Shown here: positions 1-5,427 of the stretch, piece by piece
Layout: every line of letters begins with the position of its first letter
How positions within the stretch are numbered: the first letter of the stretch is position 1
NCBI GenBank assembly: GCA_028678905.1
Contig: JAJRCO010000069.1
Coordinates: forward strand, 1-8,602
Direction: 5' to 3'
DNA length: 8,602 nt
From: Methanomicrobiales archaeon
Lineage (GTDB): Archaea; Halobacteriota; Methanomicrobia; Methanomicrobiales; JACTUA01
The notes under the pieces: generated by a model
What the model was told of the DNA's origin: nothing
Seen by the model: the letters and a program-made list of their open reading frames with translations, nothing else
Database searches by the model: none
Translations under genes and position numbers: made by a program

Positions 1-192
1 ACAATACTGAGCGTGGTTACCAAAAATATCAGGACAGTCTTCTGTCGGGGACTCCGTTGCCTCGGCATGGCGTCTAGATATTCGAGACGAAATCAGATAA
101 GTGTATCCGCCCTGGCATGCCTCTGCCACTCCCCTTCTTTTTCACAGGCCATTATGGAATAAGGCACTCCGCCTCTGTTTATAAAATAAGGA
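1..192. other. Left-edge non-coding stretch, no convincing gene
   Basis: No frame here shows a recognisable protein. Frame 1 of the plus strand is open from the window edge to a TAA at 160-162 and frame 3 to a TAG at 75-77, so either could be the end of a gene that starts outside the window, but neither translation resembles a known family. A small perfect hairpin (GACAG-TCTT-CTGTC, 33-46) is present without a following T-run. A palindromic TTTATAAA lies at 178-185 next to the nitroreductase stop codon. Nothing else was seen. Confidence 0.5.
178..190 (-). terminator. Possible T-rich terminator after the nitroreductase gene
   Basis: Read on the minus strand, the bases right after the nitroreductase stop codon are TCC followed by TTATTTTATAAA. 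A T-rich run just behind a stop codon is what archaeal intrinsic termination usually needs. The run is short and interrupted, and the same bases form a TATA-like palindrome, so the assignment is weak. Confidence 0.3.
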
Positions 193-801
193 TCAGATGA
201 AGATCTCGGAGAGGGGAAGCCGGACCTTGGGAGGCGGTTCGTCTGCTGCGTATCCCAGGGCACAGAGCATGGTGGGGAGGAGGGAGGGGGGAAGATCGAG
301 GATGCGGGCGAACCGTTCGGGGTCAAACCCTCCCATGGGGCAGGCGTCTATCCCCAGCGAAGCGGCGCCATAGAGGGCCGTGGCCAGGGCGAGGAAGACA
401 TTGTGCTGGGTCCATACTTTCAGCTGTTCCTGTGCCACGTGTACCACAAAATCCTTGGCGAGCTTCTCATATTTGGCGACCGTCTCTTCGCCAATCCCGG
501 CGTGGCGCATTTCGACGGCAATCTTTTCGATCTGCCCTTTCAGGTTCTCGTTGGCGCAGAAGACCAGCAGGTGGGAGCAGGTGGTGATCTGGGACTGATT
601 CCAGGAGGCGTCGAGGAGCCGCTGCTTCACCTCCGGATCGGTGACCACCTTGATCTTCCAGGGCTGGAAATTGAGCCCGGAAGGAGCATAGCGGATGATG
701 TCGTAGAGCTCCTGCATCTGTTCCTCCGGAATCTTTCTGCCGTCAAACTTTTTCACCGCGTAGCGGTGCTGCACGATGTCATGAAAGGTCGGCCCGCACA
801 T
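193..801 (-). CDS. Nitroreductase family protein (FMN-dependent NAD(P)H oxidoreductase)
   Basis: Predicted cytosolic flavoprotein of the NfsB-like nitroreductase superfamily, which uses FMN and NAD(P)H to reduce nitro compounds, quinones or other acceptors; the physiological substrate cannot be read from sequence. The 202-residue length is typical. Visible family features are the N-terminal HRYAVKKFD stretch (residues 12-20; the family's FMN-phosphate region), APSGLNFQPWKI (39-50), the glycine-rich AALYGAASLGIDACPMGGFD equivalent (about 141-160) and the terminal KVRLPLSEIF. A GTG at 813 would add four residues, but it lies only about 10 nt from the TATA box at 820-826. The ATG at 801 is about 22 nt from the box centre and is preceded by GGTGGT, so I prefer it, probably with little or no leader. 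The gene is transcribed away from the cyclophilin operon. The family call is firm; the substrate is unknown. Confidence 0.93.
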   Translation of the reverse strand: MCGPTFHDIVQHRYAVKKFDGRKIPEEQMQELYDIIRYAPSGLNFQPWKIKVVTDPEVKQRLLDASWNQSQITTCSHLLVFCANENLKGQIEKIAVEMRHAGIGEETVAKYEKLAKDFVVHVAQEQLKVWTQHNVFLALATALYGAASLGIDACPMGGFDPERFARILDLPPSLLPTMLCALGYAADEPPPKVRLPLSEIFI

Positions 802-819
802 GGTAAACACCACCGCACG

Positions 820-826
820 TATATAC
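820..826 (-). promoter_or_regulatory. TATA box of the nitroreductase gene
   Basis: On the minus strand this reads GTATATA, about 22 nt from its centre to the preferred ATG at 801. This matches the archaeal pattern in which transcription begins roughly 25 nt after the TATA centre and the message has almost no leader. An 8-mer, GACAGGTG on the plus strand, occurs just upstream at 829-836 and again at 859-866. Confidence 0.5.
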
Positions 827-1043
827 GGGACAGGTGATTCTTAAGGTTTTTCACCGGAGACAGGTGGGAAGGTTCTGTGGTGCAAAATCCGATCAGGAAG
901 TGCGGCAAGAAAATTTTACCCGCGCTGAAAGGTGGACCGACAGGAGATTTTCTGGTCTTTACGCGGTGTCTTCTTCTACCGGTTGGTACCTTTCCTTCTC
1001 TTGACCAGCATCCTTGATGAGCCTTCCCGTCCCTTGTACACCC

Positions 1044-1511
1044 ATGGCAGCAGAGCAAGGGACCACCGTCCGGCTGGAGACCTCCATGGGCCAGATTGTC
1101 CTCCGCCTCCGCCCGGACATGCCCATCACTGCAGGGAACTTCGAGAAACTGGTTCGCAAGGGTTACTACAATCGCACGATCTTCCACCGGGTGATTAACC
1201 GGTTCATGATCCAGGGGGGAGATCCCGCCGGTACCGGGCGGGGAGGACCGGGCTACTCCATCAAGGATGAATTCACGGCCAAAAACAGAAACGTACGGGG
1301 AACTATCGCCATGGCCAACGCCGGTCCCAACACCGGGGGAAGCCAGTTCTTCATCAACCTGGTGGACAACCGGCATCTGGACAGCAAGCACCCGGTCTTC
1401 GGAGAGGTAATCCGGGGGATGGAGGTCGTGGACGCGATCGCCAAGACTCCCACCGACAGCAGCAACCGTCCCCGGACACCCGTCCGCATCGTCACAGCAG
1501 AGGTCGTCTGA
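1044..1511 (+). CDS. Cyclophilin-type peptidyl-prolyl cis-trans isomerase
   Basis: Catalyses cis-trans isomerisation of Xaa-Pro bonds to help protein folding; no signal peptide or membrane segment, so cytosolic. In the 155-residue form the cyclophilin active site is clear: FHRVINRFMIQGGD (residues 47-60) with the catalytic Arg49 plus Phe54, Met55 and Gln57, then MANAGPNTGGSQFFI (90-104) and LDSKHPVFG (112-120). The position of the human cyclophilin A tryptophan (W121) that contacts cyclosporin is His111 here. In-frame TTG 1014 and ATG 1017 would add 9-10 residues that match nothing in the family; no good ribosome site marks any of the three starts, so I chose 1044 by family length. It is the first gene of a tight cluster with the radical SAM gene 1 nt downstream. 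Upstream, AAAATTTTA at 910-918 is the only TATA-like candidate and is weak. Confidence 0.93.
   Translation: MAAEQGTTVRLETSMGQIVLRLRPDMPITAGNFEKLVRKGYYNRTIFHRVINRFMIQGGDPAGTGRGGPGYSIKDEFTAKNRNVRGTIAMANAGPNTGGSQFFINLVDNRHLDSKHPVFGEVIRGMEVVDAIAKTPTDSSNRPRTPVRIVTAEVV
1500..1504 (+). promoter_or_regulatory. Ribosome binding site for the radical SAM gene
   Basis: GAGGT, 8 nt before the GTG at 1513, inside the last codons of the cyclophilin gene. It supports GTG as the true start and suggests both genes are translated from one message. Confidence 0.6.
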
Positions 1512-1512
1512 C

Positions 1513-2466
1513 GTGTACCGGCCTCAGCCTGCGGTGATATTCGGCCCCGTCGCCTCACGGCGGCTGGGGAGATCGCTGGGCATCGATCTGGTCTCTCCGA
1601 GTACCTGCAGCTACGACTGCGTATATTGCGAGTGCGGAAGAACCATCGACCTGCAGGTTGAGCGGAAGGAGTACGGGAACCCCGACCGGGTGATCGCGGA
1701 CCTTGACCGCATCCTCGCCTCGCATCCAGCGCTGGATTTTGTCACCTTTGCCGGATCCGGGGAACCGACCCTCTCCCTTTCCCTGGGAAGAGTGATCCGT
1801 CACCTCAAGGAACATTCCTCTTATCCGGTGGCGGTGCTCAGCAATGGAAGCCTGCTCTGGCAGAAGGCAGTCCGTGAAGAGCTCGCCCCGGTCGACCTGC
1901 TGATCCCCACCCTCACCACCGCCCGTGAGGAGACGTTCCGCCGGATCCACCGCCCCCACCCTTCGCTCCAACTTTCCACCATCCTGGAGGGAATGGTGAC
2001 CTTCCGTGAGGAATGTTCGGTGGAGATGTGGCTCGAGGTCTTCCTGATCCCCGGGATAAATACCACTTCCCAGGAACTATACGAGATGCAGTCCTGGATC
2101 GCTCGCATCCGCCCCCATCGTATTCAACTCAATACCCGCCACCGTCCCCCCGCAGAATCCTGGGTGAGGCCAGCAAGCATGAACGCGCTGCGGCAGGCGA
2201 AGGCGATCTTTGAGGAGACCGGTACACCGGTGGATATTATCGGGGAACTTACCCCATCTCCCCACGTCGGACCGCGGGAGAAGATCCACGCGGCACTGAT
2301 GGGCCGGGCCTGCACCGTGGAAGAGATCATCGAGTCGACCTATTTACAAGAGGAGGACGTGCGGCGCTACCTCGCCATCCTGGAAGAAGAGCGACGAGTG
2401 GAACGGGTGTACGAGGGAGGGCAGCTGATCTACTGGTGGCGTTCCGAGGAATCATGCTCGCTCTGA
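1513..2466 (+). CDS. Radical SAM protein with C-terminal winged helix (COG0731-like)
   Basis: A radical S-adenosylmethionine enzyme binding one [4Fe-4S] cluster through C32-x3-C36-x2-C39 (CSYDCVYC), with an extra Cys41 directly after. Further signs are the N-terminal FGPVASRRLGRSLGID signature (residues 10-25) and the SAM-binding GSGEPT (81-86). From about residue 250 the chain changes to a helix-rich segment ending in RVERVYEGGQLIYWW that looks like a winged helix. The architecture matches the family labelled COG0731 (tRNA wyosine-type radical SAM), but most members lack a proven reaction and I do not claim tRNA modification here. Length is 317 residues. The GTG start is supported by GAGGT 8 nt upstream. 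Its last 13 nt overlap the metallo-hydrolase gene, indicating translational coupling and probably a shared pathway. Confidence 0.9.
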   Translation: MYRPQPAVIFGPVASRRLGRSLGIDLVSPSTCSYDCVYCECGRTIDLQVERKEYGNPDRVIADLDRILASHPALDFVTFAGSGEPTLSLSLGRVIRHLKEHSSYPVAVLSNGSLLWQKAVREELAPVDLLIPTLTTAREETFRRIHRPHPSLQLSTILEGMVTFREECSVEMWLEVFLIPGINTTSQELYEMQSWIARIRPHRIQLNTRHRPPAESWVRPASMNALRQAKAIFEETGTPVDIIGELTPSPHVGPREKIHAALMGRACTVEEIIESTYLQEEDVRRYLAILEEERRVERVYEGGQLIYWWRSEESCSL

Positions 2467-3299
2467 CCGTGCTCATGGACAATACGGTACTGACCGACCG
2501 GTTCTATCTCGCCGAATCGGGATTCTCCCTGTACCTGGATGCAGATGGTACCCGCATCCTTTTTGACTGTGGGTATTCGGGAGCGTACCTGGCCAACGCG
2601 GCCAGGATGCAGATCGACCTGCGGAATCTTGATCATATTGTCCTCTCCCACGGACACCTCGATCATACCGGGGGACTGTATGAATACCTGCGGATGCTGG
2701 AAGAGGCCAGACGGGAGGGAATCCCGCACCGGGCGCCTACCCTCGTCGCCCACCCCTGGTGCTTCTGTCCACGGACCAAAGAGTTGGGCCAGAACATTGG
2801 CTCGCCTCTGAGGACAGACACCCTCGCGTCCTATCTCCCTCTTACACTCTCGGATCAGCCGGTCTTTCTTTCCGACCGCCTGATCTTTCTGGGGGAAATC
2901 CCGCGGATCCACCCGTTTGAAGATACCCCTCTGACCGGCCGGCAGATCCATCTACCGGACGGAAGAGTAGAGGAGGATCGGCTGCGGGATGATACGGCGC
3001 TCGCCTACCTCTCTTCACAAGGGCTGGTGATCCTCACCGGTTGCGCCCACAGCGGGATCTGCAACATCATCTCCCGGGCGCAGCAGGTGAGTGGGGAGGA
3101 CCGCATCCACGACATTCTGGGGGGGCTGCACCTGATCCGATCGGACCCCGTACGGATAGAAGGAACCATGTCCTTCCTCCAGGAGCATGGGGTAGAACGC
3201 CTCCATCCCTGCCATTGCACGTCATTTGCGGCCCGCTGTGCGCTGGCCCAACAGTTCATCGTGGAGGAGACCGGAGTTGGGCTCCGGCTCGCCTCCTGA
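2454..3299 (+). CDS. MBL-fold metallo-hydrolase, COG1237 / RFAP-synthase-like
   Basis: Metallo-beta-lactamase-fold enzyme of 281 residues. Metal ligands are visible: SHGHLDH (His66, His68, Asp70, His71), His100 in VAHP, His199 in GCAHSGICNII, His225 in GGLHL and His254 in HPCHCT; DDTAL (179-183) is another family motif. The family (COG1237) includes the methanogen enzyme described as 7,8-dihydropterin-6-methyl-4-(beta-D-ribofuranosyl)-aminobenzene-5'-phosphate synthase of methanopterin synthesis. Methanogens can carry several paralogues, so that specific role is an inference. I chose ATG 2454 because MxxLTVLMDN is the usual family N-terminus and GAGGA lies 3 nt upstream, a rather short spacing; the GTG at 2436 would add six unmatched residues. 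It overlaps the end of the radical SAM gene by 13 nt and appears to be the last gene of that operon. Confidence 0.88.
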   Translation: MLALTVLMDNTVLTDRFYLAESGFSLYLDADGTRILFDCGYSGAYLANAARMQIDLRNLDHIVLSHGHLDHTGGLYEYLRMLEEARREGIPHRAPTLVAHPWCFCPRTKELGQNIGSPLRTDTLASYLPLTLSDQPVFLSDRLIFLGEIPRIHPFEDTPLTGRQIHLPDGRVEEDRLRDDTALAYLSSQGLVILTGCAHSGICNIISRAQQVSGEDRIHDILGGLHLIRSDPVRIEGTMSFLQEHGVERLHPCHCTSFAARCALAQQFIVEETGVGLRLAS

Positions 3300-3343
3300 A
3301 GAGAGATGAGGTCGTCCCGCACCGGAAAACCGTGACCCGCCAG

Positions 3344-3351
3344 ACATATAC
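3344..3351 (+). promoter_or_regulatory. TATA box of the EamA permease gene
   Basis: ACATATAC centred about 35 nt before the ATG at 3383, within an 83-nt gap after the metallo-hydrolase. It predicts a start of transcription near 3373 and a leader of about 10 nt. Together with the gap, this separates the permease from the upstream operon. Confidence 0.45.
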
Positions 3352-3382
3352 ATCATTAGAGAGTCCCAGGATCATAAGACAC

Positions 3383-4459
3383 ATGCGACCTATCGGCCAT
3401 TTGGTGAGAGGGAATATCGTTCTGCACCCGGCGCTGTACGCAATCGGGGCTGCGGTGCTGTTCGGGGCGAGCACACCGTTTGCCAAGCTCCTGCTGGCCG
3501 ACATGGCCCCCCTCCCCCTCGCAGCCTCCTTGTATCTGGGGAGCGGCCTGGGTATTCTCCCCTTTCTGGTGAGGCGGCGCCGTTTGGGGGAAGAAGCGGC
3601 CCTGCGGCGTGCCGATCTCCCCTGGCTCCTGGGGGCGATTGTGGCCGGAGGCATCCTTGCTCCGGTGGCACTCCTGTACGGACTGGCCCAGACCCCTGCA
3701 GAGACGGCTTCCTTGCTCCTGAACCTGGAAGTGGTGGCCACCGCCCTGTTCGCATTGCTCCTCTTCCGAGAAGGGATCACCCTGCGGGTATGGACTGCCA
3801 TCCTGGTGCTGGTCTTCGCCTCCCTCCTGTTATCCTGGAACGGGGGAATGCTAGGAGTATCCCCGGGAGCACTCGGGATCATCGCTGCCACCACACTGTG
3901 GGGGCTGGACAACAATCTCACCTGCGTCATCTCGGGAAAAGATCCGCTGGCCATTGCGACGTTGAAAGGATTCCTGGCCGGCGGGGTGCTCGCCATCGCC
4001 GCCCTGGTCTTTACTGGACCGTACCCGATCCCCGGATCGTTCCTGCTGGCTATGCTGCTGGGATTCTTTGCCTACGGCCTCTCCACTATCCTGTTCGTGC
4101 TTTCCTTACGCCACCTCGGCTCCACCCGCACCAGCAGCTACTTCAGCATTGCCCCCTTCGCCGGTGCCCTGCTCTCCCTGATCATCTTCCTGCAGACACC
4201 GGGAATTCTGTTTCTTGCGGCCCTGGTGCTGATGCTGGCCGGCGTCTTCCTACTGGTCGGGGAGACGCATACCCACCCGCACCGGCATTACCGGATGGTG
4301 CACGAGCACCGCCACCGCCACGATGACCTGCACCATCCGCATCATGCCGGGACGCAGAGCGAGCATACCCACCCGCACCAGCATGAAGAAGCGGAGCATA
4401 CCCATTCACACACGGCCGATCTACACCATCGGCATAAGGAGAAGGAAAAAGGAAATTAA
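3383..4459 (+). CDS. EamA/DMT-family permease with histidine-rich C-terminal tail
   Basis: Integral membrane protein of the drug/metabolite transporter superfamily, 358 residues. About ten hydrophobic helices can be seen (roughly 16-37, 44-63, 80-101, 106-127, 136-152, 160-178, 190-211, 218-241, 248-270, 273-292), matching two five-helix EamA repeats. First-half features include LFGASTPFAKLLL (26-38) and LLLNLEVVATALFALLLFRE (111-130). Residues 295-358 form a soluble tail with 22 His in 64 residues, mostly HxH and HH pairs, which should bind Ni, Co or Zn; similar His-rich tails occur on other EamA proteins as I recall them. Substrate is unknown: the tail suggests metal transport or metal sensing, but EamA proteins usually carry metabolites. 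The ATG at 3383 fits the TATA box at 3344; in-frame TTG 3401 and GTG 3404 remain possible. The frame stays open upstream inside the metallo-hydrolase gene, but that part is a shadow. Confidence 0.9.
   Translation: MRPIGHLVRGNIVLHPALYAIGAAVLFGASTPFAKLLLADMAPLPLAASLYLGSGLGILPFLVRRRRLGEEAALRRADLPWLLGAIVAGGILAPVALLYGLAQTPAETASLLLNLEVVATALFALLLFREGITLRVWTAILVLVFASLLLSWNGGMLGVSPGALGIIAATTLWGLDNNLTCVISGKDPLAIATLKGFLAGGVLAIAALVFTGPYPIPGSFLLAMLLGFFAYGLSTILFVLSLRHLGSTRTSSYFSIAPFAGALLSLIIFLQTPGILFLAALVLMLAGVFLLVGETHTHPHRHYRMVHEHRHRHDDLHHPHHAGTQSEHTHPHQHEEAEHTHSHTADLHHRHKEKEKGN
4267..4384 (+). repeat. In-frame duplicated 22-nt unit in the His-tail coding region
   Basis: GCATACCCACCCGCACC plus GGCAT at 4267-4288 recurs at 4363-4384 with one mismatch, 96 nt (32 codons) apart. 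A shorter related copy starts at 4396. The copies encode THPHxH-type units, so the tail seems to have grown by duplication. Confidence 0.65.
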
Positions 4460-4539
4460 TGAATTTAATCAGTTATTTTATAAAAATAACAATTTTAATA
4501 AATTTAAATTTAATAGTAAAATTTATATATATAGAATGA
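4459..4539 (+). CDS. Candidate 26-residue hydrophobic small protein
   Basis: Speculative short frame starting at an ATG that overlaps the permease TAA by one base (TAATG). It is preceded by a purine-rich run (AAGGAG at 4436-4441, AAAGGA ending 5 nt before the ATG) that could act as a ribosome site. The product begins MNLISYFIKITILI and is almost entirely Ile, Leu, Phe, Tyr and Asn with Lys9, Lys21 and a terminal Glu, so it could span a membrane once. In this stretch the permease frame holds 12 stop codons, while this frame and the next have none until its own TGA. Extreme AT content alone yields hydrophobic translations, and the frame's end overlaps the TATA box of the next gene, so it may not be expressed. 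No homologue is recognised. Confidence 0.22.
   Translation: MNLISYFIKITILINLNLIVKFIYIE
4472..4490 (+). terminator. AT-only inverted repeat after the permease, possible terminator
   Basis: GTTATTTT-ATA-AAAATAAC is a perfect 8-3-8 inverted repeat 13 nt after the permease stop codon, followed by AATTTTAATAAATTT. Its position fits a transcription terminator, but the stem is almost all A-T and there is no clean T-run, so it could equally be a protein-binding palindrome or a product of composition. Confidence 0.3.
4499..4512. promoter_or_regulatory. 14-bp perfect palindrome next to the REC-PAS promoter
   Basis: TAAATTTAAATTTA equals its own reverse complement and ends at the first base of the AATAGTAAAAT element that leads into the TATA box. 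A regulator dimer could bind here to activate or block initiation. The low sequence complexity makes chance plausible. Confidence 0.3.
4512..4529 (+). promoter_or_regulatory. BRE/TATA promoter of the REC-PAS gene
   Basis: AATAGTAAAAT (4512-4522) runs into TTTATATA (4522-4529), a near-ideal archaeal BRE plus TATA box. The predicted transcription start is near 4551, giving a leader of about 15 nt before the ATG at 4566, within which AGGCG may act as a weak ribosome site. The in-frame ATG at 4536 is too near the TATA box to be used from this promoter. The same 11-mer occurs at the kinase promoter (5383-5393). Confidence 0.6.
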
Positions 4540-4565
4540 AAATTATAATACAGGCGAAAATTTCT

Positions 4566-5294
4566 ATGAAAGGGCGTATCGTGGTCGTGGAGGACGATGA
4601 CCTCATCGCTCATCTGATCGGCCTTATTCTCAAGAGAAGAGACTACGCGGTGACCGGCTGGGCAACCACCGGGGAGGAATCACTCGCCCGGGTGGTGGAG
4701 ACCTCTCCGGATCTAGTGCTGATGGACATCCGGCTGAACGGACGAATGGATGGGATCGATGCGGCGACCTATGTGCGCACGATCCTGCACGTGCCAGTCG
4801 TGTTCGTTACCGCCTCTGGAGACGATGCGACCCTGGCCCGCGCTCAGGGTGCCCATCCCTATGGATATATCAGCAAGCCCTTCAACGAACGGGAGATGTT
4901 TGCCGCGATCGAATTCGCCATCCACCAGCACGCATCGGCTGATCGCAACGGATATCGTCGCCAACCGGAGGAGTGGGAGATCCCCGCAGTGGCGATTACC
5001 GATCCCGAAGGACGGATCTTCTACCTAAACCGATCCGGGGAGAATCTGCTGGGGATCGCACCAGGGAAGGGACTCTCCCGTTTGTTCGACGATCTGGTGC
5101 GGCTGCGGGACCCGGCTACCGCCACCATGGTTCACGAGCTGCTAGGAAGTACTATCAATGGGGCCCTTTCGCGCCGGGAACTCTGCCTGCTCCGTGCGGA
5201 CGGCCGGGAACGGTACGTGGGAGTGGAGACCTGTACCCTGCAGAACGCGGAAGGAGAAAGACAGGGCGCCCTGGCCATCCTGCGTCCTCTCTAG
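4566..5294 (+). CDS. Response regulator with REC and PAS-like domains
   Basis: Phospho-accepting signalling protein of 242 residues, cytosolic. The REC domain (about 3-122) has the acidic pair Glu9/Asp10, the phosphorylated Asp54 in LVLMDIRLNG, Thr82 in VFVTASGDD and Lys104 in YISKPF, so all required residues are present. A PAS-like sensor or docking domain follows (about 134-242), recognisable from AVAITDPEGRIFYLNRSGENLLGI (from residue 141). There is no DNA-binding or enzymatic output domain, as is common in methanogen regulators; it probably acts through protein contacts or as a relay for a kinase such as that at 5428. ATG 4566 is chosen by distance from the TATA box; ATG 4536 would add ten residues unlike REC domains. 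Base composition of the body resembles its neighbours despite AT-rich flanks, so no sign of recent transfer. Confidence 0.92.
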   Translation: MKGRIVVVEDDDLIAHLIGLILKRRDYAVTGWATTGEESLARVVETSPDLVLMDIRLNGRMDGIDAATYVRTILHVPVVFVTASGDDATLARAQGAHPYGYISKPFNEREMFAAIEFAIHQHASADRNGYRRQPEEWEIPAVAITDPEGRIFYLNRSGENLLGIAPGKGLSRLFDDLVRLRDPATATMVHELLGSTINGALSRRELCLLRADGRERYVGVETCTLQNAEGERQGALAILRPL

Positions 5295-5427
5295 CGCTCT
5301 CGACAATGCGCGCGGATAATCTCCCATTTTCATTTAAAATTCGTTAAATTCCAAAAAAATGTTATTAAAATAATTTTTATAAAATAGTAAAATATAAATA
5401 ATTGAATATTTTATACATACTGTTAAC
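5295..5427. other. AT-rich intergenic region before the kinase
   Basis: After about 30 GC-rich bases the region turns very AT-rich: 10 G/C in the 90 nt 5331-5420. It contains a T5 run at 5374-5378 that could end the REC-PAS transcript, the small inverted repeat TTATT-AA-AATAA (5362-5373), the palindrome TTTTATAAAA (5375-5384) and the kinase promoter. In contrast to the first AT-rich island, from about 5331 to 5427 stop codons are spread evenly over the three forward frames, about four in each, so it shows no coding signal. Confidence 0.6.
5383..5400 (+). promoter_or_regulatory. BRE/TATA promoter of the histidine kinase gene
   Basis: AATAGTAAAAT (5383-5393) leads into TATAAATA (5393-5400). 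The TATA centre is about 31 nt before the ATG at 5428, predicting a leader of about 5 nt and leaderless-type translation, in agreement with the absence of a ribosome site. A second TATA-like run, TTTTATAC at 5409-5416, is too close to the ATG. Confidence 0.55.

Noticed and set aside
33..46. Hairpin GACAG-TCTT-CTGTC as a terminator
   Set aside because: The 5-bp stem is not followed by a T-run and has no certain gene upstream in the window.
403..837. Plus-strand frame opposite the nitroreductase gene
   Set aside because: The minus-strand product has clear nitroreductase motifs over its full length; the plus-strand translation resembles nothing.
753..1391. Long minus-strand frame opposite the cyclophilin gene
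   Set aside because: It mirrors the cyclophilin gene, crosses the divergent promoter region and has no recognisable domain.
2436..2453. GTG start for the metallo-hydrolase
   Set aside because: It adds six residues that do not match the family, whereas ATG 2454 gives the usual N-terminus.
3041..3382. Upstream extension of the permease frame inside the metallo-hydrolase gene
   Set aside because: It overlaps in another frame a gene with intact metal-binding motifs, its translation is Arg/Pro/His-rich like a GC shadow, and the permease has its own TATA box and ATG at 3383.
4323..4565. Upstream extension of the REC-PAS frame through the His-tail region and AT-rich island
   Set aside because: REC homology begins right at the ATG at 4566 and the TATA box at 4522-4529 lies inside the extension, so the upstream part would not be in the message.
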